64,000 nucleotides of DNA, taken from positions 62,001 through 126,000 of the forward strand of contig NZ_JALKBY010000006.1 in NCBI RefSeq assembly GCF_023223645.1, given 5' to 3'. The number at the start of each line of letters is the position of its first letter. Within the stretch, counting starts at the first letter, position 1. Positions 43,822 through 52,457 of this stretch are shown one piece after another. The notes under the pieces are model-generated. The model was not told the DNA's origin. It saw nothing but the letters and a program-made list of their open reading frames with translations, and searched no databases. The translations under genes and the position numbers were made by a program. The stretch comes from Natroniella sulfidigena (GTDB taxonomy: Bacteria; Bacillota; Halanaerobiia; Halobacteroidales; Halobacteroidaceae).

Positions 43822-44160
43822 ATGACAACCCATATGGATAAATACCAGACCTGTATTGAACTGACTACTAAGTGCCTAAATGAATGTGAATTTTGTTTAG
43901 ATGCTTGTTTGAATGCTACTGATGTCGATCAACGTATTACATGTATTGAACTACTCAGAGATTGTGCTGATATCTGTGCCTTAACTACCAAATTCATGAC
44001 TAGAAATAGTAACTTTGCTACAGAGATCGCTAATTTATGTGCTGATATCTGTAATGCCTGTGCCACTGAATGTGAAAAGTTCGATGATCCACACTGCCAG
44101 CCTTGTGCTAAGATATGTCGTCAGTGTGCTACTGAATGCCGTAATATGGCTCAGTCTTAA
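43822..44160 (+). CDS. Cys-rich four-helix-bundle copper-storage protein (Csp/DUF326)
   Basis: A 112-residue all-helical protein with 17 cysteines spaced on one face of the helices (C-x3-C, C-x2-C and C-x6-C patterns) and no signal peptide, as in cytosolic Csp3-type copper-storage proteins that hold many Cu(+) ions in the bundle core. It is divergent from copA across the copper promoter region, and its own leader has AAGGAGG, though 14 bases from the ATG, which is long. A ferritin-like gene follows. It would buffer excess cytosolic copper. Confidence 0.9.
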   Translation: MTTHMDKYQTCIELTTKCLNECEFCLDACLNATDVDQRITCIELLRDCADICALTTKFMTRNSNFATEIANLCADICNACATECEKFDDPHCQPCAKICRQCATECRNMAQS

Positions 44161-44219
44161 TCTGAATAGATCTCTATTCTATACTTCAAAATATTAATAA
44201 TTATACGAGGAGGGTTACT

Positions 44220-44729
44220 TTGAAAAATTCACCACTTGACTTAGCGATTGAACTGGAGAAAAAAGGACACGAGTATTATCAAAAACATGCTGCTACTGCT
44301 GAAAACCCTTTAGCTAAAAAAGTACTATCCAGCTTAGCTTCCCAAGAACTGGATCATATCGACGATATTAAAGAGATAGCTGAAGGAAAAAAACTTTTCG
44401 ATCCTGATTCTGACCAAGCAATAGATGATCTCGAAGCTGAAGTCAAAGAAGTATTTAATAATTTCTCAAAACAGGAACGACAAGGTTGGAAAGCAGAAAA
44501 TAAAAAGGTTTATGAACATGCTATGAAATTAGAAAAAGATATCTATGAAACCTATCAACAATTAGCAGAAGAAGCTGAAGACGAAGATCAGAAAAAATTC
44601 TTCCAATCACTAATGAAAGAAGAAAGTAAGCATTTAGAAGCAATCGAAAATGTCTACTTTTACTTAACGAAGCCTAAAGAATGGTTGGCCCAAGAAGAGA
44701 GCAAGGTCTGGAATTGGATGAATCTTTAA
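44220..44729 (+). CDS. Ferritin-like/rubrerythrin-type diiron protein
   Basis: A 169-residue four-helix protein. ExxxH pairs are visible at DLAIELEKKGHEYY, SQELDHI, and MKLEKDIYETYQQLAEEAED/EESKHL, giving two E-x2-H-type iron sites as in erythrin domains; there is no rubredoxin domain. It likely handles peroxide or iron. The start is TTG 44220 after GAGGAGGG. It follows the copper-storage gene by 59 bases on the same strand, and a terminator ends the pair. Confidence 0.85.
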   Translation: MKNSPLDLAIELEKKGHEYYQKHAATAENPLAKKVLSSLASQELDHIDDIKEIAEGKKLFDPDSDQAIDDLEAEVKEVFNNFSKQERQGWKAENKKVYEHAMKLEKDIYETYQQLAEEAEDEDQKKFFQSLMKEESKHLEAIENVYFYLTKPKEWLAQEESKVWNWMNL

Positions 44730-44733
44730 GTTT

Positions 44734-44772
44734 AAAGAGACTGTTACTGAATATTTAAGTAACAGTCTCTTT
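44734..44772. terminator. Bidirectional terminator
   Basis: Perfect 15-bp stem AAAGAGACTGTTACT with a 9-base loop and TTTATTATT on the plus side, between the ferritin-like gene and the amylase gene. Confidence 0.9.
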
Positions 44773-44773
44773 A

Positions 44774-46222
44774 TTATTCGGCCACCCAAACAGACCAACC
44801 TTGCTCTTCAGTTGCTTTAACTTTAAAATCTCCATAACCAAAAGTATCTGTCTTAACTCTTTCTTTTACATTTCCCGTATAATCATAAAAGAGAGTATCG
44901 GGCTGTCTAGAATTGATTCTTTTATTGATAATTCCTCCATCAGTCTGTTGAGTAATCATCATCACTAATCCACTACCAGCTACCTCTTTAGAACCTGCCC
45001 TCACATAAGAATAAGTATTGTGATCATTGGTTTCTGTTTCATAGCTTGGCCCGTAGGCAAATCTTCTTCTTGCTGCTAGCAACTTATCTAATCCTTCTTT
45101 CATACCATAAATATAATAATCCTTCCAAAAAACAGTCGGTAATCCATGTTCACGCATTAAAATATAAGTATAAGCTTGATATTTACGTTTAGAAATTGGC
45201 CTTATTCCATATCCTCCTTGATCACGATCGGTATCATGATTATCAATAAAGGTCACTGCTCGATTCTGATATCCATCTTTATTTACCAGACCACGCCCTC
45301 CTAGCCACCTTAGATCTAAATTTCCATCTCTTAATTCTTCAAATGCTTGACGTAAAGAAAAATCAAAAGTTTTCAATAACTGATTATCAACTGCATTTAA
45401 ATAGCCAATTATCTCACCTTCACTTTCAAACCAAGCTTCTCCAATAAAACAAAGTTCCTGATTACATTCACAACTATACTGTAAGCTATTGATCCATTCC
45501 CGCATAAAATCAACATCAATATGGCGTACTGCATCTAATCTAAACCCATTAATTCCTATTTGATTAACAAGCCAACAGCCCCATTCTTTCATCTGCTCTC
45601 TTACTTGAGGGTTCAAATAGTCAAAATCAACCCCCATCAGATAATCATCCTCCCAGTGATAAGTATTGTCCCAGTTCTTTCCTTCAAATAAATATAAACT
45701 TCCACAGCCAATTCCTTCTATACAATCTGTCCCATTAAAATGCTGCCAATTCCACTCAAAGTTACTATACTTATCTCGACCAGAAAAATAAAATTTAGTC
45801 CAAACTTCTACCTCTTCTCCTGGTAAATTAGGACTATTTTCATCTAATCTTACAACTTCAGTCTCATCTGCACCCATCATATGATTTAAAACTGCATCAT
45901 AAAAAACCTTGATCCCTTGTTGATGTAATTTTTTTATTGCGTGTTCTAGCTCATCTTTTGTGCCATATTTAGTTCTTGTTGTACCTTTTTGCTTAAATTC
46001 TCCTAAATCCCATAAATCATAACTTCCATATCCCACATCATCAATTCCTGCATTTCCTTTATTAGCAGGAGGAATCCACATAATTGTAATTCCTGCCCGG
46101 GCCAACTCCTCTGCTCGCTCGGCAAGTAGATTCCATAAATCAGCCTCCTCTGGATAATACTCAGCATAATCTCCTGTGTTCATCTCCCAGTAAAACCCCT
46201 GCATTAATGTTTGATTCTTCAT
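44774..46222 (-). CDS. Cytoplasmic GH13 alpha-amylase
   Basis: A 482-residue GH13 (subfamily 5-like) amylase without signal peptide. Region I is DAVLNHM, region II GFRLDAVRHI (nucleophile Asp), region III FIGEAWFES (acid/base Glu), and region IV FIDNHDTDR. It would hydrolyse internal alpha-1,4-glucan such as glycogen or imported maltodextrin. Start behind AATGAGGTG. It is a single-gene unit with terminator on one side and rubrerythrin on the other. Confidence 0.93.
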   Translation of the reverse strand: MKNQTLMQGFYWEMNTGDYAEYYPEEADLWNLLAERAEELARAGITIMWIPPANKGNAGIDDVGYGSYDLWDLGEFKQKGTTRTKYGTKDELEHAIKKLHQQGIKVFYDAVLNHMMGADETEVVRLDENSPNLPGEEVEVWTKFYFSGRDKYSNFEWNWQHFNGTDCIEGIGCGSLYLFEGKNWDNTYHWEDDYLMGVDFDYLNPQVREQMKEWGCWLVNQIGINGFRLDAVRHIDVDFMREWINSLQYSCECNQELCFIGEAWFESEGEIIGYLNAVDNQLLKTFDFSLRQAFEELRDGNLDLRWLGGRGLVNKDGYQNRAVTFIDNHDTDRDQGGYGIRPISKRKYQAYTYILMREHGLPTVFWKDYYIYGMKEGLDKLLAARRRFAYGPSYETETNDHNTYSYVRAGSKEVAGSGLVMMITQQTDGGIINKRINSRQPDTLFYDYTGNVKERVKTDTFGYGDFKVKATEEQGWSVWVAE

Positions 46223-46274
46223 TTACTTCACCTCATTCTAATTAGTCAGCAGTTACCAACTACTAAATAATAAA

Positions 46275-46308
46275 CCCTACGTTAAAGAATTGCTCCTTTA
46301 GCGTAGGG
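46275..46308 (-). terminator. Terminator of the rubrerythrin operon
   Basis: CCCTACG-TTAAAG paired with CTTTAG-CGTAGGG (one G-T pair), 8-base loop; followed on the minus strand by TTTATTATTT. Confidence 0.85.
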
Positions 46309-46324
46309 CCAACTTAAAGATCAA

Positions 46325-46900
46325 TTAATAATTCTCTTCTTTCAATTCAAAGTAACTCTGTGGGTGAGCACAGGAAGGACAAGTTTCTAAAGCTTCCTCA
46401 CCTTCATGAACATAACCACAATTATCACACTTCCATCTTACTGCTTCATCCCTCTTAAAGACTTCACCTTCTTCGATATTCTCTAGTAAAGTCACATATC
46501 TTTTCTCATGCTCTGCTTCAACTTTAGCTATCTCCCTAAAGACTTGAGCTACCTCAGTAAATCCTTCTTCCTCAGCAACATCAGCAAATTCAGGATATAA
46601 TTCAGTATGTTCTTCATTTTCTCCCTCGGCAGCAGCTTTCAAATTCTCTTCAGTCGTACCGATCACTCCTGCTGCATATGTAGCAGTTATCTCTACAGCA
46701 CCACCTTCTAAAAATTGAAAGAAGGTCTTAGCATGGGCTCTTTCATTACGAGCAGTCTCTAAAAAGATATTAGCGATCTGATTATAACCCTCTTTTTTAG
46801 CTACTGAAGCAAAGAAGCTATACATATTTCGTGCTTGAGATTCTCCAGCAAAAGCCTTCAATAAATTCTTTTCAGTTGCAGTTCCTTTTATCGTTGCCAT
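46325..46900 (-). CDS. rbr: Rubrerythrin
   Basis: A 191-residue peroxidase. The N-terminal diiron domain has LLKAFAGESQARNMY, NERAHAKTFFQFLE and AKVEAEHEKRY, and the C-terminal rubredoxin domain has CDNCG near 157-160 and CPSC near 174-177. It reduces hydrogen peroxide with electrons from rubredoxin-type carriers. It forms an operon with superoxide reductase, 34 bases upstream, the usual anaerobe pair against oxygen toxicity. Confidence 0.96.
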   Translation of the reverse strand: MATIKGTATEKNLLKAFAGESQARNMYSFFASVAKKEGYNQIANIFLETARNERAHAKTFFQFLEGGAVEITATYAAGVIGTTEENLKAAAEGENEEHTELYPEFADVAEEEGFTEVAQVFREIAKVEAEHEKRYVTLLENIEEGEVFKRDEAVRWKCDNCGYVHEGEEALETCPSCAHPQSYFELKEENY

Positions 46901-46934
46901 AAATAAATCTCTCCTTTATTATTTAAATATCTAA

Positions 46935-47312
46935 CTATGCTTTCCATAAACCATGTAAATTACAATACTCACGCACTTCAATCACTTCATCCTTAGCTAC
47001 ATTAAACTGAGCTATTGGGTCTTGATCTCTATCAAGTTCAGCACGCAATACCTGCTCAGTAGTTAAAACTTCAATAAATTTAATATAATGCTCTTCTTCC
47101 ATTGGATGATGAGTACTACCAACAACTACTTCAATCCCATCAGTAGTCTCTTCAACTACAGGAACATGCTTTTGTTCAGCAGGATCAGCAGTTTGAGCTT
47201 CTAGCTGTTCCATATTTTCACCACAACAGACTAAAGCTGGTGCACCTTGATGAAGGATTTGAACTACATTCCCACACTTATCACACTTATATAACTCTCT
47301 TAGTTGAGTCAC
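46935..47312 (-). CDS. dfx: Desulfoferrodoxin (superoxide reductase, class 1)
   Basis: A 125-residue protein with an N-terminal desulforedoxin-type site (C10-x2-C13 and C29-C30) and a C-terminal superoxide-reductase site: H49, the HH pair in GSTHHP, and C-x2-H in EYCNLHGLW. It reduces superoxide to peroxide in the cytoplasm, which rubrerythrin then removes. It starts with GTG 47312 behind AGGAGGG. Confidence 0.96.
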   Translation of the reverse strand: MTQLRELYKCDKCGNVVQILHQGAPALVCCGENMEQLEAQTADPAEQKHVPVVEETTDGIEVVVGSTHHPMEEEHYIKFIEVLTTEQVLRAELDRDQDPIAQFNVAKDEVIEVREYCNLHGLWKA

Positions 47313-47385
47313 TATTATCCCTCCTTTTTTATTTGTTGATTAATTTGATTTTAAAAAATGCTGTGGAATAATTCTAACTTATTCC

Positions 47386-47400
47386 TAATAATAATTATTA
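47386..47400. promoter_or_regulatory. Possible PerR/Fur-like box upstream of superoxide reductase
   Basis: TAATAATAATTATTA, a near-perfect 7-1-7 dyad about 75 bases upstream of the superoxide-reductase start, similar to PerR boxes. The rest of 47313-47579 is AT-rich spacer with no other clear signal. Low information content; tentative. Confidence 0.3.
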
Positions 47401-47645
47401 CTCGTAACTATTATTTTCTAGACTGAATTTATTTTTCCTGCTTATTTTCAATTTTTTCTTGAATTAATTCACATGTTAAACTTTAACAATGATTTTAGAA
47501 ATTATTTCTTATAAATGATTATTAATTTATTAAAGGTAAATTAATATTATTATAGAAATAAACTATATGATCTTCAACTATGAGTTTGGCTTGTTTTTAC
47601 ATATGCTTTAAAACATTCATTATTTTTACTGAGGAGGAAATTCAA

Positions 47646-49454
47646 TTGATAATCGGCACCTTAACAATAATTACTATAACTCTAATTATCCTACAGCTAA
47701 AATGTAAGAAAAAGAAACAGAAATTAATCGCAAAAGAAAAATTCAATAATAAAATTATCAATGCTACTAACTCATTAATCATTGTCTTTAATCAAGATTA
47801 TAAGATTACTTCCTTCAATAGTTATTCAACGGAATTAACAGGTTATAAAGAAGCAGAGGTTATTGGGGAAAACTTCTTAAATCTATTACAAGATAATAAT
47901 ACTAAAAAAGAATTACAAAATAATTTACCCCAGTTGTTAGCTGATAATAAATCTCAACAACCATCAATTACAACTCAAATCAACTGTAAAGAAGGTACAG
48001 AGTGTAATAATGATAAATGTTTAATTTCTTGGACCTTTTCTGAAATTGAATCTCTTAATCAAGAAGGTGACTCCTTCTTAGCTATCGGCAAAAATATAAC
48101 TGAATTGCATAAAGTTAAGGAAAATTTGAAATATCAAAATTATCATGATCATTTAACAGGACTACCTAATCGTAAGTATTTTAATGATCAGTTTAAAAAA
48201 GAGGTTGAATATGCAACCGATAATAATTATAAATTTGCAGTAATGTTATTAGATATTGATCGCTTTAAACTGATTAATAGTATTCATGGACATCAGACAG
48301 GCGATCAACTTCTAAAAAAAATTGGTAAACAATTGAAAGATATTTTAAAACCTAGAGATCAAATTGCCAGAATGAGTGGCGATGAATTCATGGGTCTATT
48401 AACCCAAATTAGAAAGCCCAAAAAGGAAATTGAAATAATTGTCAATCAAATCTTAGAATTATTTGAAAGACCTTTTGAAATTAATGATAAAGAATTTAAT
48501 TTAACTGTTAGTATAGGTATTGCCTTTTATCCTTCTGATGGTAAAAGTGCAGAAGAATTATTAAAACATGCTGATATAGCCGTTTATCGGGCCAAAGAAA
48601 TTAGAGGTAATAACTTTGAATTATATGATATTGATATGAATCATAAGGTCAATGAAAAATTATTTATTGAACGGGACTTAAGAAAAGCAATCGACAATCA
48701 TCAATTAGAAGTCTATTATCAACCGATTGTAGATTTTAAAACTGGAAAGATTACCAAAGCCGAAGCATTAGTCCGCTGGAATCATCCACAACGTGGTCTA
48801 ATTTCACCAGGTAAGTTTATCCCTTTAGCCGAAGAAACAGGACTGATTGTCCCTTTAGGCAACTATGTTTTAAAAAGTGCTTGTCAGCAGATTAAGCACT
48901 GGGCTGAAGCTGGATATAATCCAATTAAAGTTTCAGTCAACCTCTCAGCCCAGCAACTACATAAACCTGGCTTAGAAGAAAACATAAGCAAGATCTTAGC
49001 TAATACTAATCTAAGACCTGATCTTCTAGGAATTGAAATTACAGAAAGTATCGCTATGCAGAATATTCCCTTAACCAGCTCTATTTTAGAAAGATTTAAA
49101 GAAATGGGAATTTCAGTCTTACTTGATGATTTTGGTACAGGGTATTCTTCTTTAAGTTATTTGAATAAATTCCCAATTGATATCCTCAAAATAGATCGTT
49201 CTTTTATCAAGGGTATCTCTATCGAAGATGAGAAGAGTGCTATAGTTTCTGCAATAATAGCTATGGCTAATAAGTTGCAGATTAAAACAGTAGCCGAAGG
49301 AATTGAGACAATCAAGCAATTTAATTTAGCTAAAGAATATAATTGTGATGAAGCACAAGGATATCTTTTCAGTAAACCTATCCCTGCTGCTGAATTTGAA
49401 AAGTTATTACAAAAAGAACAGAATTTCAATCAACTAAATATTAAAACTAACTAA
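47646..49454 (+). CDS. PAS-GGDEF-EAL cyclic-di-GMP enzyme
   Basis: The best start is TTG 47646, with GAGGAGG 8 bases before; an ATG at 47580 opens the same frame without a site. About 602 residues: one membrane helix near the N-terminus, a PAS domain (about 30-155), a GGDEF domain and an EAL domain (about 345-590). The cyclase signature reads SGDEF, a variant that may reduce but need not abolish activity. The EAL signature is intact (AEALVRWNHP), and DDFGTGYSS is the loop-6 motif. It should make or, more probably, break c-di-GMP. It is convergent and overlapping with an HD-GYP gene. Confidence 0.9.
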   Translation: MIIGTLTIITITLIILQLKCKKKKQKLIAKEKFNNKIINATNSLIIVFNQDYKITSFNSYSTELTGYKEAEVIGENFLNLLQDNNTKKELQNNLPQLLADNKSQQPSITTQINCKEGTECNNDKCLISWTFSEIESLNQEGDSFLAIGKNITELHKVKENLKYQNYHDHLTGLPNRKYFNDQFKKEVEYATDNNYKFAVMLLDIDRFKLINSIHGHQTGDQLLKKIGKQLKDILKPRDQIARMSGDEFMGLLTQIRKPKKEIEIIVNQILELFERPFEINDKEFNLTVSIGIAFYPSDGKSAEELLKHADIAVYRAKEIRGNNFELYDIDMNHKVNEKLFIERDLRKAIDNHQLEVYYQPIVDFKTGKITKAEALVRWNHPQRGLISPGKFIPLAEETGLIVPLGNYVLKSACQQIKHWAEAGYNPIKVSVNLSAQQLHKPGLEENISKILANTNLRPDLLGIEITESIAMQNIPLTSSILERFKEMGISVLLDDFGTGYSSLSYLNKFPIDILKIDRSFIKGISIEDEKSAIVSAIIAMANKLQIKTVAEGIETIKQFNLAKEYNCDEAQGYLFSKPIPAAEFEKLLQKEQNFNQLNIKTN

Positions 49455-50715
49455 GTTCTTCATTAACTGCTTGATATTCTTCTTCTTCCCGCAATTGAAT
49501 TTTCTTGCGGGTTATATTAATTTCTTCGTAATTATCAGTTAAAGTTGCTACTATTGTCTTATCTAAGATTGATTCATCTACCAGATCATTTAATACAGCT
49601 AAAGCCTCTTCTTGCTCCATCCCTTGCCGATAAGGTCTATCTTCTGTAATAGCTGTAAATACATCTGCTACAGCTATTATTCTAGCTTCTAAAGGAATTT
49701 CTTTAGCTGACAGCCGAAAAGGATAACCACTACCATCCAATTTTTCATGATGGTAAGCAGCCCAGCTAGCTATCTCCTTTAGCTCTTCAATCCGCTCCAA
49801 AATTCGATAGGTATAAAATGGATGCACCTTAATTTTATTATACTCCTCTGCTGATAATTTCCCTGGCTTATTTAAAATTTTGACCGGCGTAGCTAATTTA
49901 CCTAGATCATGTAAATAACCAGCAATCTCTAATTTTTGACATTTCTTTTTATTCAACCCCATCAATTCCGCTAGCATCCTTCCACTAGCAGCTACTCCTC
50001 TAGAATGAGTAGCAGTAAACTGGCTTCTAAAATCTATAATTTCACTGAACATTTCAGCTAAAGCATATAAATTAGACAGCCCTAACTTTAATTTAACCCC
50101 CTGCAATCTATTAGTCAAAATCCGACTCAAAATTGATGAATCAAGATCAAACCAAAAACTTTCCTTGCTAGCTAGATTATTAAAAGCCTCTACAAATTCA
50201 GGAATAAACTTGGCACCTGCTTCTTGATTAATCGTGGCTTTAATTCTATCCCGTTGGCCCAATATCTCTTCTTCATTATTAATTAAAACATCAATCCGGT
50301 CTGCTAAATGAATCAAATGACTCTCCTTAGGCACAGAATTTCCATTGTAAATTTGACCTGCACCCTCTTCCCAGTTCAGGTGATGATAACGAACAAAGTC
50401 AGCTACTTCCGTAAAAGGAGCAAACTTTCTTAAGATCATAAATCCTCGTTCTGCATGCTTAAATGCAGCAGCTCCTACTTCAAAATTTAGAGCAGTCAAC
50501 CGTTCTTCCAAAGAAAAAGCTCCTACATCATGTAAACTACCAGCTAAAATTAAATCTTTTTCTTTTTCTTGGGACATTCCTAGCTCCAATGCCAAACTAG
50601 AGGCAATATACGCTACCCGTTTATGATGACCATTTACGACAGGACTGACCAAATCTATTGCATCAGATAAACATAAAATCATATCAAATAATGAAACCTT
50701 TTCAAACTGACTCAT
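49447..50715 (-). CDS. HD-GYP domain protein with two HD modules
   Basis: A 422-residue cytoplasmic protein. The first HD-like module (about 25-175) has GHHKRVAYI and SLHDVG; the second is a complete HD-GYP domain (about 215-400) with THSRGV, LHDLGK, HHEKLDGSGYP and DRPYR, the ligands of the bi- or trinuclear iron site. It probably hydrolyses c-di-GMP to pGpG/GMP. It shares 8 bases at its 3' end with the GGDEF-EAL gene and is next to the type IV pilus locus, a typical c-di-GMP target. Confidence 0.9.
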   Translation of the reverse strand: MSQFEKVSLFDMILCLSDAIDLVSPVVNGHHKRVAYIASSLALELGMSQEKEKDLILAGSLHDVGAFSLEERLTALNFEVGAAAFKHAERGFMILRKFAPFTEVADFVRYHHLNWEEGAGQIYNGNSVPKESHLIHLADRIDVLINNEEEILGQRDRIKATINQEAGAKFIPEFVEAFNNLASKESFWFDLDSSILSRILTNRLQGVKLKLGLSNLYALAEMFSEIIDFRSQFTATHSRGVAASGRMLAELMGLNKKKCQKLEIAGYLHDLGKLATPVKILNKPGKLSAEEYNKIKVHPFYTYRILERIEELKEIASWAAYHHEKLDGSGYPFRLSAKEIPLEARIIAVADVFTAITEDRPYRQGMEQEEALAVLNDLVDESILDKTIVATLTDNYEEINITRKKIQLREEEEYQAVNEELS

Positions 50716-50727
50716 TAAATCCCCTCC

Positions 50728-50915
50728 GTTTCAATTAACAATTTACGATGCACAATTAAATTTAATAAAAAAGTTGCCTCCGGCAACTCAGTTTAAGTCT
50801 AAGATTGAATAATAAATCATTCTGTTAGAATTACTTAAGTTGATGAGTATAGCCTCAACCTTTATGCTTTTAATGGTTGACTTAGTCTTAGCCTTAAACT
50901 TAAGATATCTCTATT
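50728..50915. repeat. Compound repeat region (three repeat types side by side)
   Basis: TTAACAATTTACGATGCACA (ACAATT type), GTTGCCTCCGGCAAC hairpin and CAGTTTAAGTCTAAGATTGA (39752 type), then a reverse-strand copy of the 2710 type: CCTTTATGCTTTTAATGG loop, TTGACTTAGTCTTAGCC arm, TTAAACTTAAGATATC end. Confidence 0.65.
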
Positions 50916-50949
50916 TAATATTTAATCATTTTAGCATAAAATACCTTTT

Positions 50950-52206
50950 TTAATCTTTATCCTCTGCAGATTTTTTAGTTATAAACTCCTCTACAACCTC
51001 CGAGCTAATTTGTTCTTGCTCATCAGTCATAATTTGAGGGGTAATAAAGATTACTAACTCCGTCTTCTGTAGATCCATCTGCTCTCGACTAAACAACTGA
51101 CCCACTACAGGAATATCCCCCAAGACTGGAACCTTAGATATATTTTTAATCTCTTCATCCTTGATCAAACCACCGATTGCAATCGTCTCATTACTTGCAA
51201 CCCGAATCTGAGTTTCAACTTCTCTAGTACTGATTACTGGATAATCATTATTTTGGCCCGTTCCTGTTACTGCACTTACTTCAGGATTCAACTCAATCAA
51301 GACTTGCTTTTGATCAGTTATGCGAGGAGTCATTTGAAGACTGATTCCTACATCTATAAACTCTACATCAACCTCCCCCTCTCCTACTTCCCTTGTAATT
51401 GGCTCTCGGTCACCAATCTTAATTGTTGCTTCTTCCCCATCAAGAGTAGCAAGCTGAGGACTTGCTAAAATAGATGCTTCTTCTTGGGATTCTAATAAAT
51501 TCAAAATCGCATTATAATTAAAAAGGCTATTTCCAATTTTAAATCCACTTCCTTTATCATTAGAGCTATTAAAATCAATCTCACTGGACTGCCAATCAAT
51601 TCCTAAACTATCCTTCTTCTTATAAGAAATTTCTACTAATTTAACCTCTAAAGCTACTTGTTCTTTAGCTAAATCAAAATTTTTGATCAACCGCTCTACT
51701 TTTTCTAATTGACTTTCATAAGTAGTAACGATTAGACTATTGGTTCGTTGATCAATTACAATCTTACTATCATTAATTACAGAACTTAAACTCTCTTTTA
51801 ATTCCTCAGGTTCTGAATTCTTTAATTTGAATATTTCAGTAACTTGTTGCTCAAGCTGTCCACCTGGAAAGATAAGTACTGTCCCATCAACAATCTTATA
51901 CTCCAAATTATGAGTAGTAGTTATTAACTCTATAATTTCTAGTAAAGACAGATCTCGTAAAGTTAAAGTTGCTTTTCCTTGAACTGAGCTATCAACTATT
52001 AAATTAACCCCAGCTAACTCGGTTAAGGTTCTAAACACATCCTGTAATTCTGCTTCCTTAAAATTCAAGTCAATTCCATCTATCTCCTCTAGGTTAATTT
52101 CAGCTGCTTTAACCACAGAAGAAAAATTTATACTTCCCAGACAAATCAACAATATTACTATCCAGAGCAACCTTTTATTAACTTTAATCATCATTCCTCC
52201 TTTCAT
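50950..52206 (-). CDS. Secretin-family protein, second PilQ-like
   Basis: A 418-residue protein with a signal helix, an N-domain (DGIDLNFKEAELQDVFRTL, about 40-60), another N1-like domain, and a C-terminal secretin domain (VALEVKLVEISYK at about 190 on, ISTREVETQIRVASNETIAIGGLI, PVLGDIPVVGQLF, ELVIFITPQI). It should form an outer-membrane pore or part of one. It repeats the neighbour at 52458-54059 but lacks the C-terminal SPOR domain. A terminator and a repeat lie between the two, so it may be transcribed on its own. RBS AAAGGAG. Confidence 0.88.
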   Translation of the reverse strand: MKGGMMIKVNKRLLWIVILLICLGSINFSSVVKAAEINLEEIDGIDLNFKEAELQDVFRTLTELAGVNLIVDSSVQGKATLTLRDLSLLEIIELITTTHNLEYKIVDGTVLIFPGGQLEQQVTEIFKLKNSEPEELKESLSSVINDSKIVIDQRTNSLIVTTYESQLEKVERLIKNFDLAKEQVALEVKLVEISYKKKDSLGIDWQSSEIDFNSSNDKGSGFKIGNSLFNYNAILNLLESQEEASILASPQLATLDGEEATIKIGDREPITREVGEGEVDVEFIDVGISLQMTPRITDQKQVLIELNPEVSAVTGTGQNNDYPVISTREVETQIRVASNETIAIGGLIKDEEIKNISKVPVLGDIPVVGQLFSREQMDLQKTELVIFITPQIMTDEQEQISSEVVEEFITKKSAEDKD

Positions 52207-52284
52207 CCGCTACTCCTTTTAGTTTTAAATTATGATTTTATTGGAAAGAATATGTTTATTTTCCATATTGAATTAATTATTGGA

Positions 52285-52415
52285 GTGAATAAAAAAGTTG
52301 CCTCCGGCAACTCAGTTTAAACCTAAGATTAAGTTTAAGTAAAATCAACAAATACAAGCTAGTAAAAGTTATTCATAACCTCTAAAAAACATACTTTCCT
52401 TAATGATAAAAAAAG
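52285..52415. repeat. Intergenic repeat, second copy of the 39752 type
   Basis: GTTGCC/GGCAAC hairpin, CAGTTTAAACCTAAGATTAA, then CAACAAATACAAGCTAGTAA, ending in TTCCTTAATGATAAAA. Confidence 0.7.
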
Positions 52416-52449
52416 GCCCAGACCATTTAGAAATGATCTGAACCTCTTT
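52408..52449 (-). terminator. Terminator after the first secretin gene
   Basis: Minus-strand stem GGTTCAGATCATTT/AAATGGTCTGGGCC (all positions pair, with G-T wobble) followed by TTTTTTTATC. Confidence 0.75.
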
Positions 52450-52457
52450 TTTAGCTT

